From an uncultured Oscillospiraceae bacterium (GTDB taxonomy: Bacteria; Bacillota; Clostridia; UBA1212; UBA1255), in assembly GCA_902462635.1 (NCBI GenBank), contig CABQCN010000127.1, positions 1-5,236 on the forward strand: a stretch of 5,236 bases of DNA, written 5' to 3'. The notes below the pieces were generated by a model. That model was not told where the DNA came from and did not search any database. It worked only from the letters and a program-made list of their open reading frames with translations. Below are positions 1 through 5,236 of the stretch, in pieces; position 1 is the first letter of the stretch, and the number at the start of each line of letters is the position of its first letter. A program made the translations under genes and the position numbers.

Positions 1-189
1 CGCTTTTGACACGGCTTCCTTCGCCGCGAAGCGTGCCGCGTAGCTTTCGTATTTTTTGTTTCCGCGGTTTTCGCAATAAGCAATTTCCGCCTTTGTATAG
101 ACCTTATTTAAAAAGGACTGTCCGAGCCTTTCGATCGAGCTGCGGATCCTTTCGATTTCAATGATGTCCGTTCCGGCCAGAATACGCAT
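1..189 (-). CDS. acpS: Holo-[acyl-carrier-protein] synthase AcpS, N-terminal 63 residues (3' end beyond the window)
   Basis: AcpS transfers 4'-phosphopantetheine from coenzyme A to the conserved serine of acyl carrier protein, in the cytosol, which activates ACP for fatty acid synthesis. The visible part opens with [15 protein letters not shown] and carries [10 protein letters not shown] at residues 50-59. Asp8 and Glu58 fall exactly where the Mg-binding Asp and Glu of Bacillus-type AcpS sit. Family members are about 120 residues long, so roughly half is present and the gene runs off the left edge. The ATG at 189 is preceded by AGGCGG (203-198) with an 8-base spacer, lying inside the end of the HAD gene. 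Only 4 bases separate it from the HAD stop codon, so it is probably translated from the same mRNA. Nothing looks broken. The identification is secure. What is inferred is that it is merely co-transcribed with the carbohydrate genes rather than working with them. Confidence 0.95.
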   Translation of the reverse strand, partial: MRILAGTDIIEIERIRSSIERLGQSFLNKVYTKAEIAYCENRGNKKYESYAARFAAKEAVSKA

Positions 190-193
190 GAGA

Positions 194-871
194 TCAGCCG
201 CCTTTCCTTTGTTTCTCCAAATAAGGGACCAGTTCCGATATGCCGGATCCGGTAAAATCCGCGCCGGTTTCCAGCAGCGTTTCCGCGGAAAACGTGGTAG
301 TGACGCCGAAACAGAGCATTCCCGCGGCTTTGGCGGCTTTTATGCCGCTGATCGCGTCTTCCGCTACGATACAGGCGGCAGGCGGCAGCCCAAGGCGCGC
401 CGCGGCAGTCAGAAAGATTTCCGGATCCGGCTTCCGCTTTACGACGTCGGATCCGGATACGATGCTGTCGAGCGCATCCCGCGGAATCCGCGAGGCCGTA
501 ATATTAACGTCGAGTTTCCGCCGGTTGGCGCTCGACGCGATTGCCGTTCGATAGCCCATCGCGTGGATGCGTGCCACCGTATCCGCGGCGCCGGCAAATG
601 AAATGATATGGTCCGGCGCCGTCTGGCAGTAAATGTCATAAATCCGTTCGCCGAGCGCCTCGGTATACGTGCCTCCGTGCATTTTGACGACACAGCCGAA
701 ATACGTCATTTCATCGGTTCCGAGATACGGCGTGAAATCTTCTGCCGCGGCATGGATTCCGTATTCTGCCATCCCCTCCACCGCGGCGCGCGCCATCGCG
801 GGCTCTGAATCCACCAGTACCCCATCCATATCGAATAGGATGCCTTTCACTTTTTTTAGATCGATGTCCAA
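194..871 (-). CDS. HAD-superfamily hydrolase, beta-phosphoglucomutase / sugar-phosphatase type, TTG start
   Basis: A cytosolic 225-residue HAD subfamily I enzyme with a helical C1 cap. All four HAD motifs are visible. Motif I is [11 protein letters not shown], with nucleophile Asp14 and acid/base Asp16. Motif II is IASSAN, with Ser113 or Ser114. Motif III is KRKPDPEIF, with Lys147 likely. Motif IV is VAEDAISG, with Glu171 and Asp172. The cap lies at roughly residues 20-90. Length and motifs match the beta-phosphoglucomutase, phosphoglycolate phosphatase and 2-deoxyglucose-6-phosphatase group, so the substrate is probably a small phosphorylated sugar, but this group cannot be subdivided by eye. 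The start chosen is TTG at 871, six bases after a perfect AGGAGG. The frame stays open upstream to an ATG at 1006, but that would overlap the preceding gene by 118 bases and add 45 arginine-rich residues with no family resemblance. It lies 17 bases after the GH106-like gene and 4 bases before acpS, indicating an operon. Family call firm, substrate unknown. Confidence 0.9.
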   Translation of the reverse strand: MDIDLKKVKGILFDMDGVLVDSEPAMARAAVEGMAEYGIHAAAEDFTPYLGTDEMTYFGCVVKMHGGTYTEALGERIYDIYCQTAPDHIISFAGAADTVARIHAMGYRTAIASSANRRKLDVNITASRIPRDALDSIVSGSDVVKRKPDPEIFLTAAARLGLPPAACIVAEDAISGIKAAKAAGMLCFGVTTTFSAETLLETGADFTGSGISELVPYLEKQRKGG

Positions 872-877
872 TGCGCT

Positions 878-883
878 CCTCCT
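878..883 (-). promoter_or_regulatory. Ribosome binding site that fixes the TTG start of the HAD gene
   Basis: AGGAGG read on the minus strand, six bases before TTG at 871. It is a full match to the Shine-Dalgarno consensus and lies in the 17-base gap just after the TAA of the GH106-like gene (891-889). No ATG or GTG in this frame is equally well placed. Confidence 0.85.
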
Positions 884-888
884 ATCAA

Positions 889-3060
889 TTAAAATCTGAC
901 AATCCGCGCGCCGCGTTCCGGGATCTCGGCGGAGAGCGATATCCTGTCTCCGGAAAGTATTTTTATCGGTATTTCCCGCCATGCGCCCGTTTCGGGATCC
1001 ATACACGCCGCAGATTCCGGCGGCTGCGCGCCGAACGGCCCGCGCAGATCCGCGGTGATATCGACGATTCGGGGAAGAGTGGAAATATTTACGGCGATAT
1101 AAGAAATTTTACCGGAAACGCGGTCTTTCTTGGAAAGTGCGATCACTTGGCCCTCATCTCCGGAAAGCTCGATATCCGGCGGTAAAATGTAACGCAAGCT
1201 TTTCAGCAGATCGCTCCCTGCGCACACGTTCGTAACATTTTCACTGGCAAGCAGGCGGAGGACGGCGTTGTTTCCCGCAGCCTCGTCCTCCGTATCGAGT
1301 ACGGTAACGGCGGGGGAGAGATCATTGACGATTACGGGGATGCCGCAGTCCGCGCATTTCTGGAAAATCTCGAGCGCGGAAAGCGTAACCGCGGCGAGCT
1401 TCGGCACGATGAGCGCATGGTAGCGGAGACCGGATGCGGGGTTTCTGATGCAGCATTCTTCCCGTAAAATATCGGCGCCTGCCAGCACGTTTTCGTCCGC
1501 GCAGTCGAACATGTAATGGTTTCTGAGGAGCGCGTCAATGGCCCCGCGCCAGCTTTCCTCGCAAGCCGTGGCTTCCGCGTCGTACGGCCGCAGGTAAAGC
1601 TGCCGGTCGGAACCTTTGACAGACGCCTGGGCAGATTCGATCGGGTAATATAAAAGAACATCCGCCATGGAATTTTTACCGGAAAATTCTGCGCAGACTC
1701 TGCTTACGGTATCGCACAGGCGCCTGTTTTCTTCCATTGTGAGGCTGCCGTCGTCGAAATAAGAATTGAAAATATCCACGCCGAGTACGAACTGCAGCAG
1801 CTGCGCGCAGACAATGTCACGGATATCGAACGGGATGCCGAGTGCGTTCTCCGTATGCCCGGAGATTTCGGACATGACGTGTTCTCTGCCGTACCATGAG
1901 GCGACGGAGGAAAGCAGCTTCGGCGTTTCTGCAAATTGCAGGACGCTTTCCGGCTTCGTAAACAGCATGTCGATTCCGGGAATATGCATATGGCGTACCA
2001 GATTGAAGAAATTTCCCTCGAAGATCGCATGATGGAGTAAGTTTTCTTCCAGCAGAAGGTGTCCGGAAAACGCGATCCCGTGCGCCGCGCAGAATTCGGA
2101 AATCTGGCGGTAGAACGCGTCCTCATATAAATCGGAGAGGAGCGTGTAGAAGCGGTAGCGCGTGACTTTCGCCCTGCGATCGTCCCCTTCAAATAAATCT
2201 TGCAGCCGGAGGAGCAGATCTTCTCCGTATCGTTCCCGGTACAATTCCGTAAGGCCGTTTTCCCATGCGACGACAGGATAGAGCGGAATCGCGCGATCGA
2301 ACGGGTCGTCGATCTGCGCCGGGTCAAGTCCTTCATTGAGATAACACGCCTGCAGCGATGGTTCGTCTGTAAAAAAGGCCTGGATGCTGTCATCCGGCAC
2401 CTTTAGTCCCGTGAGATGATCCGTATACGCCTGATACGTGTTGCGGATAAACGCCCCGACCGCTTCCTTATCCGTCAGGCTGATATAACGCCTTGCCGCG
2501 CAGGTATTATGCTGCGCGTGCGTACCTTCATATAATTTTTTTGTGATAAAATAATAGATTTCACAACGGCAGGGCGCGGTAAAATGCAGCGTGCCTTCCG
2601 GCGATATGGCATGCAGGAGATCCCGGCGCGCTCCTTCTTCGTCTATGAAATATACGGCCTGCACTGCCAGATGGCCGCGCGGCTTTTCGAGGACGACCTC
2701 TTCGCCGGCGGCCGCACTTTGTTTGACAAGGACAAGTCCCTTGCATTCGTAGTCGGGATTTTCCCGCAGCGTGAGTCCTCCCGCGCCGCCGCTCGGATAT
2801 CCTTTTTCATCGTAGATCCAGAGTTTCATATCGTATTTCCGCGCGGCATATTGCAGCGCGTACCGGAATAGCTCCCAGCTTTCCGCATCCTGCAGATAGT
2901 TCCGGTCCATATCGACATTGGTTACGATACCGCCGTATCCTTTTTCGTGCAGATCGTCGATGCGCTTCTCGATGATTCGTTTTTTTGCCGCAATATCATT
3001 TCCCGCTCCTCCGAAATCGTAGCCATGGAGCATTTTCAAAGGTCTGTAATTTTCCGCCAT
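889..3060 (-). CDS. GH106-like (alpha-L-rhamnosidase-type) putative glycoside hydrolase, no signal peptide
   Basis: A 723-residue protein resembling the catalytic part of GH106 alpha-L-rhamnosidases and related clostridial proteins. The N-terminal part looks like a TIM barrel. It has WIYDEKGYPSGGAGG at 81-95 (the family's W-x-YDE-x-x-PSG-x-AGG block), FFTDEPS at 229-235, FSGHLLLEE at 331-339, PGID at 361-364 and SSVASWYGREHVMSE at 384-398. Glu233, Glu338/Glu339 and Glu398 are candidate catalytic or sugar-contacting acids. Residues about 465-580 look like the flavodoxin/amidotransferase-like domain that follows the barrel in such enzymes. Residues 630-723 look like a closing beta-sandwich (DPETGAWREI; end RGARIVRF). 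GH106 enzymes are usually longer and exported. This one starts MAENYRPLKM with no hydrophobic signal and should stay in the cytosol. The ATG at 3060 follows AAGGAG and AAAGG, 18 bases after the membrane-protein stop. The fold-level call is fairly good. Rhamnose as substrate is not established, and another deoxysugar, a different glycoside or a non-hydrolytic role is possible. Confidence 0.75.
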   Translation of the reverse strand: MAENYRPLKMLHGYDFGGAGNDIAAKKRIIEKRIDDLHEKGYGGIVTNVDMDRNYLQDAESWELFRYALQYAARKYDMKLWIYDEKGYPSGGAGGLTLRENPDYECKGLVLVKQSAAAGEEVVLEKPRGHLAVQAVYFIDEEGARRDLLHAISPEGTLHFTAPCRCEIYYFITKKLYEGTHAQHNTCAARRYISLTDKEAVGAFIRNTYQAYTDHLTGLKVPDDSIQAFFTDEPSLQACYLNEGLDPAQIDDPFDRAIPLYPVVAWENGLTELYRERYGEDLLLRLQDLFEGDDRRAKVTRYRFYTLLSDLYEDAFYRQISEFCAAHGIAFSGHLLLEENLLHHAIFEGNFFNLVRHMHIPGIDMLFTKPESVLQFAETPKLLSSVASWYGREHVMSEISGHTENALGIPFDIRDIVCAQLLQFVLGVDIFNSYFDDGSLTMEENRRLCDTVSRVCAEFSGKNSMADVLLYYPIESAQASVKGSDRQLYLRPYDAEATACEESWRGAIDALLRNHYMFDCADENVLAGADILREECCIRNPASGLRYHALIVPKLAAVTLSALEIFQKCADCGIPVIVNDLSPAVTVLDTEDEAAGNNAVLRLLASENVTNVCAGSDLLKSLRYILPPDIELSGDEGQVIALSKKDRVSGKISYIAVNISTLPRIVDITADLRGPFGAQPPESAACMDPETGAWREIPIKILSGDRISLSAEIPERGARIVRF

Positions 3061-3078
3061 GTGATCCTTTTCTCCTTT

Positions 3079-5013
3079 TTATCTGATATCATATATTTTT
3101 ATGCCGCCCTGTTCAAATAGGACGGGGAAATGGGCCTGGAAGTAGTCTTCGATCAGGCCGGGATAATTGTTCCGTTCGTATGCGGAAAGAAAGATATAAT
3201 CAAACGCATATTCGGCGCGGAATTTTTCAAATGCTTCCGCATCCGTAAACATGCTTTTGACGATCGCCGCTCTTCCGTTATAGTCGACGCCATGGGAATA
3301 TAGGAACGTCCCGGAGCCTGTGAAGATGTTTCTGCCGGTCAGGCAGGAGACGGTATTGTTATGATTGTTGTATGCCAGGAACAGCGCGCCTGGTTCCGTG
3401 TTTTCGTTGATAAATTCCGCGCCGGCGATATCGTCTTTACTATACAGCATATATGCGTTGCCTTTCTGCCCGGATTTGTATTCCCGTACCATCGTAAAGA
3501 ATGCGGATGCGGTGCAGACGACGAGCAGCATCGCGGCGATTATGACGCGCGCGGCTTTCATATCGCGCATTTTATCGTAACAATCTACCAGAAAGTTTGC
3601 AACGAGGAGCACGGCGAATAAATACCAGATGAGATATAATTTATTATTGTCATACGCGTGCGTCTGGAAGACAATACATTCGCTGACGAGAAAAATAAGC
3701 GCGCCTGCGGCATGCACGATTTTGAGGCGCTTTTCGGCATGGAGAAACGCGGGCAGCAGCAGGATAAATACGATGCCTACATTTTTCACCCAGAACCAAA
3801 GCCAGTTATCCGTGGCGTTATACGCATTGAATTGAAACCGCAGAAAGCGTTCCTCGCTGACGGCGCCGAAAATCCAGATATAAAATTGCGGGACCGCCAG
3901 CAGTACGGCGGGGATTCCGAATTTCAGCCAGCCGATCAGCGTGCTTTTCCGAAAGCGGTTTTTGAAACAGCTGTACAGGATCCACACGAGGGCCGTAAGG
4001 CCAAGCGTAAAATACGAATACGTCTGGATCATGGGCAGCAGGCCGCCGAGAATGCCGGCAGCAAGGAACAGTTCGTTTCTGTCTTCGAATACGGCGTTAT
4101 ATAATAAATACAGAACTAGGAACAATACCATCCAACCGAATAACGTAGCGCGCTGGGGGAGCATCATATCGACAACGGTATTCGTCCAGCAGATGTTCGA
4201 GAGGCGCTGCCCGCTGTTGACGTAATTGGTCGGCGTTTCGTAATACGCGGTAAAGATGCGCTTGAAATTTTCGGCGCCGCCCTCCGCCTTCAGGCCGTCG
4301 AGAAAATAAAACAGGCCGAAACCGCCGTTGAAGAAGAACAGTATAAATGCCGTCAGCGTTTTGCTGACGCGTTTGAGGACGGCGTATGCCAAATTCCACA
4401 TGCCGGCGAACGTGAAGACGAAGGCGAAAATCATCGGCAGCATGTACGATGCCTTCAGGCTGCATCCGAAGAGATAAAGGGAGGAAGATATGGAATTCGA
4501 CAGAAAATAATAGTCGAGTCTCTGTCCGGGAAAGATATTATACTCCGGCGGGAATGTCCCCTGCTCCTTGATGCTCGTGATGATGCCGAGATGAAAGTTC
4601 ATATCTCCGTAGGTGCACTGGCCGGTGTAATACGCGCCGTCGATTTCCTGCAGCGTATGGTTTGACAGGCAGAGGATACAGTATAGACTCATGATCGCTA
4701 CGGCGGCGAGCATGAAAATTTCTTCTTTATCGGGTTTGTAAAATTTTTGGGGCAGCTTTCCGATTCGTGGAAGGCGCCTGCATTTTACGGCATATAAGAT
4801 CACGGTCCACAGTACTACGGCGCAAAACCCGAGAATATGGGAGAGAATGCCGAAGCCGAACAGAAATGAAAACGGGACGTGCGACCACATCAGGAATACG
4901 AGGCCCGCTACGCCGCCCGCCCAGCATATTTTCGTCGGTTTTTCTCTGCCGAGTATGAGGCGTGCGTTGATAACGCCTAATAGAATATAAAATAGAAACA
5001 GGACGTAGCCCAT
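3079..5013 (-). CDS. Polytopic membrane protein, GT-C-type glycosyltransferase-like
   Basis: A 644-residue integral membrane protein with about 13-15 hydrophobic segments (for example 2-20, 32-50, 52-76, 99-117, 189-213, 219-240, 290-308, 331-350, 360-382, 408-424, 433-449, 457-476, 489-508). A large loop between about 118 and 170 carries acidic residues (EID at 123-125, GD at 136-137) followed by FHLGIITSI, FPPEYNIFPG and RLDYYFLSN. An acidic first outer loop is typical of GT-C enzymes, which transfer sugars from polyprenyl-phosphate carriers outside the membrane. Residues about 525-644 form a soluble tail with AEFINENTEPGALFLAYNNH, TGRNIFTG, SHGVDYNGR and YAFDYIFLS, a pattern common at the end of GT-C-like proteins, including DUF2298-like ones. 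Start: ATG at 5013 follows GGAGGT by six bases. An in-frame ATG at 5052 is rejected because it lies upstream of the -10 box. It is the first gene of the leftward operon. Acceptor and donor are unknown. The membrane topology is certain, the GT-C assignment probable. Confidence 0.72.
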   Translation of the reverse strand: MGYVLFLFYILLGVINARLILGREKPTKICWAGGVAGLVFLMWSHVPFSFLFGFGILSHILGFCAVVLWTVILYAVKCRRLPRIGKLPQKFYKPDKEEIFMLAAVAIMSLYCILCLSNHTLQEIDGAYYTGQCTYGDMNFHLGIITSIKEQGTFPPEYNIFPGQRLDYYFLSNSISSSLYLFGCSLKASYMLPMIFAFVFTFAGMWNLAYAVLKRVSKTLTAFILFFFNGGFGLFYFLDGLKAEGGAENFKRIFTAYYETPTNYVNSGQRLSNICWTNTVVDMMLPQRATLFGWMVLFLVLYLLYNAVFEDRNELFLAAGILGGLLPMIQTYSYFTLGLTALVWILYSCFKNRFRKSTLIGWLKFGIPAVLLAVPQFYIWIFGAVSEERFLRFQFNAYNATDNWLWFWVKNVGIVFILLLPAFLHAEKRLKIVHAAGALIFLVSECIVFQTHAYDNNKLYLIWYLFAVLLVANFLVDCYDKMRDMKAARVIIAAMLLVVCTASAFFTMVREYKSGQKGNAYMLYSKDDIAGAEFINENTEPGALFLAYNNHNNTVSCLTGRNIFTGSGTFLYSHGVDYNGRAAIVKSMFTDAEAFEKFRAEYAFDYIFLSAYERNNYPGLIEDYFQAHFPVLFEQGGIKIYDIR

Positions 5014-5019
5014 ACCTTG

Positions 5020-5025
5020 ACCTCC
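5020..5025 (-). promoter_or_regulatory. Ribosome binding site that fixes the membrane-protein start at 5013
   Basis: GGAGGT on the minus strand, six bases before ATG at 5013. It selects the MGYVLF start over the upstream in-frame ATG at 5052, which has no comparable site. Confidence 0.85.
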
Positions 5026-5042
5026 GGTTTGATACTTTGCTA

Positions 5043-5071
5043 AATATAGCATGTATTTTGCGGTTTGACAA
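5043..5071 (-). promoter_or_regulatory. Sigma-70/SigA-type promoter of the leftward operon
   Basis: On the minus strand, -35 TTGTCA (5071-5066), a 17-base spacer and -10 TATATT (5048-5043). A TG one base upstream of the -10 gives an extended -10, TGCTATATT. Each hexamer has five of six consensus bases. Transcription should start near 5036, leaving a leader of about 23 bases with the ribosome binding site and no room for a riboswitch or attenuator. No other promoter is needed for the three genes downstream. Predicted from sequence only. Confidence 0.75.
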
Positions 5072-5076
5072 GAAAT

Positions 5077-5093
5077 TCCGCAATGCGTGGAAA
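5077..5093. promoter_or_regulatory. Imperfect palindrome between the divergent -35 boxes, possible operator
   Basis: TTCCGCAATGCGTGGAA: the outer TTCC/GGAA and an inner C/G pair are symmetrical around the centre, with a G-T mismatch between them. It lies between the two -35 boxes and overlaps the one assigned to mnmA, where a repressor could act on both genes. Only five paired positions support it, so chance is a real alternative. Confidence 0.2.
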
Positions 5094-5116
5094 TGGCTTT
5101 GAAAGTATGATAAAAT
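5088..5116 (+). promoter_or_regulatory. Probable promoter of mnmA
   Basis: On the plus strand, -35 TGGAAA (5088-5093, four of six consensus), a 17-base spacer and -10 TAAAAT (5111-5116, five of six). Transcription would start near 5123, about 25 bases before the ATG at 5148. TATGAT at 5106-5111 is an alternative -10 but lacks a good -35. It lies back to back with the leftward promoter, with 16 bases between the two -35 boxes. Confidence 0.5.
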
Positions 5117-5147
5117 ATGCGGGAATCATTCTGCGCGGGAGGTATTT

Positions 5148-5236
5148 ATGCGTGTTCTTGTTGCGATGAGCGGCGGCGTGGACAGCACGGTGGCTGCTAA
5201 AATGTTGATCGAAGATGGCTGGGAGGTCGGCGGCGC
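5148..5236 (+). CDS. mnmA: tRNA-specific 2-thiouridylase MnmA, N-terminal 29 residues (3' end beyond the window)
   Basis: MnmA adenylates and then thiolates uridine 34 in the wobble position of tRNA-Lys, -Glu and -Gln, taking sulfur from a cysteine desulfurase relay, in the cytosol. The visible part starts MRVLVAMSGGVDSTVAAKML. SGGVDS at residues 8-13 is the ATP-binding PP-loop at the very N-terminus, followed by a helix and GWEVGG, as in MnmA. The family is about 350-370 residues, so only about 8% is present and the catalytic cysteines are outside the window. The ATG at 5148 follows GGGAGG (5137-5142) by five bases. It is transcribed away from the carbohydrate operon and is probably unrelated to it. 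Other PP-loop enzymes (for example argininosuccinate synthase, LarE-like or ThiI-like) share SGGVDS, but the VAMSGGVDSTVAA context fits MnmA best. Confidence 0.85.
   Translation, partial: MRVLVAMSGGVDSTVAAKMLIEDGWEVGG

Noticed and set aside
161..601. 146-residue plus-strand open frame
   Set aside because: Antisense to acpS and the HAD gene, whose motifs are unmistakable. Its translation is Arg/Gly-rich with no family resemblance.
872..1006. Upstream extension of the HAD gene to ATG at 1006
   Set aside because: It overlaps the GH106-like gene, adds an arginine-rich stretch unlike any HAD N-terminus, and lacks the good ribosome site seen before TTG at 871.
1704..2393. 229-residue open frame on the minus strand
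   Set aside because: It lies inside the GH106-like gene in another frame. Its composition is rich in Arg, Ser and Thr, with no recognisable motif and no ribosome site.
3061..3078. Terminator or separate promoter between the membrane-protein and GH106-like genes
   Set aside because: The gap is only 18 bases of purine-rich ribosome-site sequence with no hairpin.
4097..4465. 122-residue minus-strand open frame and the plus-strand frames at 3361-4225
   Set aside because: All are shadows of the membrane-protein gene, with low-complexity or Arg-rich translations and no start signals.
5014..5052. Upstream ATG at 5052 for the membrane protein
   Set aside because: It lies upstream of the -10 box (5048-5043), so it would not be on the transcript from this promoter, and it has no ribosome site.
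5065..5070. Perfect TTGACA on the plus strand as a -35 for mnmA
   Set aside because: No -10 lies at 16-18 bases. The nearest candidate, TATGAT at 5106, is 35 bases away. It overlaps the minus-strand TTGTCA by symmetry of the sequence.

Overview
The window looks like a chromosomal segment from a Bacillota bacterium, most likely a Clostridia member. The reasons are strong AGGAGG-type ribosome binding sites, tightly packed co-directional genes, a TTG start, a Bacillus-type AcpS, a clostridial-style MnmA N-terminus and moderate G+C (about half, by eye). The genus cannot be read from this sequence alone. No RNA gene, CRISPR array, insertion sequence or phage gene was seen. About 97% of the window is coding.

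Layout. Four genes run leftwards on the minus strand as one apparent operon. In transcription order they are: a 644-residue polytopic membrane protein resembling GT-C glycosyltransferases (5013-3079); a 723-residue protein without signal peptide resembling GH106 alpha-L-rhamnosidases (3060-889); a 225-residue HAD phosphatase / phosphoglucomutase-type enzyme with a TTG start (871-194); and the first 63 codons of acpS, holo-ACP synthase (189-1, cut by the window edge). The gaps are 18, 17 and 4 bases and none holds a terminator. A fifth gene, mnmA (5148 onward, plus strand, cut by the right edge), diverges from them.

The only real intergenic region is 5014-5147. It holds back-to-back promoters. 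A strong extended -10 promoter (TTGTCA, 17 bp, TATATT) drives the leftward operon, and a weaker TGGAAA / TAAAAT pair drives mnmA. An imperfect palindrome lies between the -35 boxes.

How the genes may work together (inference). The membrane protein has the features of an enzyme that adds a lipid-carried sugar to a glycan at the outer face of the membrane. The GH106-like protein would act on a deoxyhexose-type glycoside or related substrate inside the cell, and the HAD enzyme could dephosphorylate or isomerise a sugar phosphate. Together they suggest a small carbohydrate module in front of the housekeeping gene acpS. Substrates are not determinable from sequence. This pairing of a GT-C-like protein with a compact, apparently cytosolic GH106-like protein is the most unusual element here.
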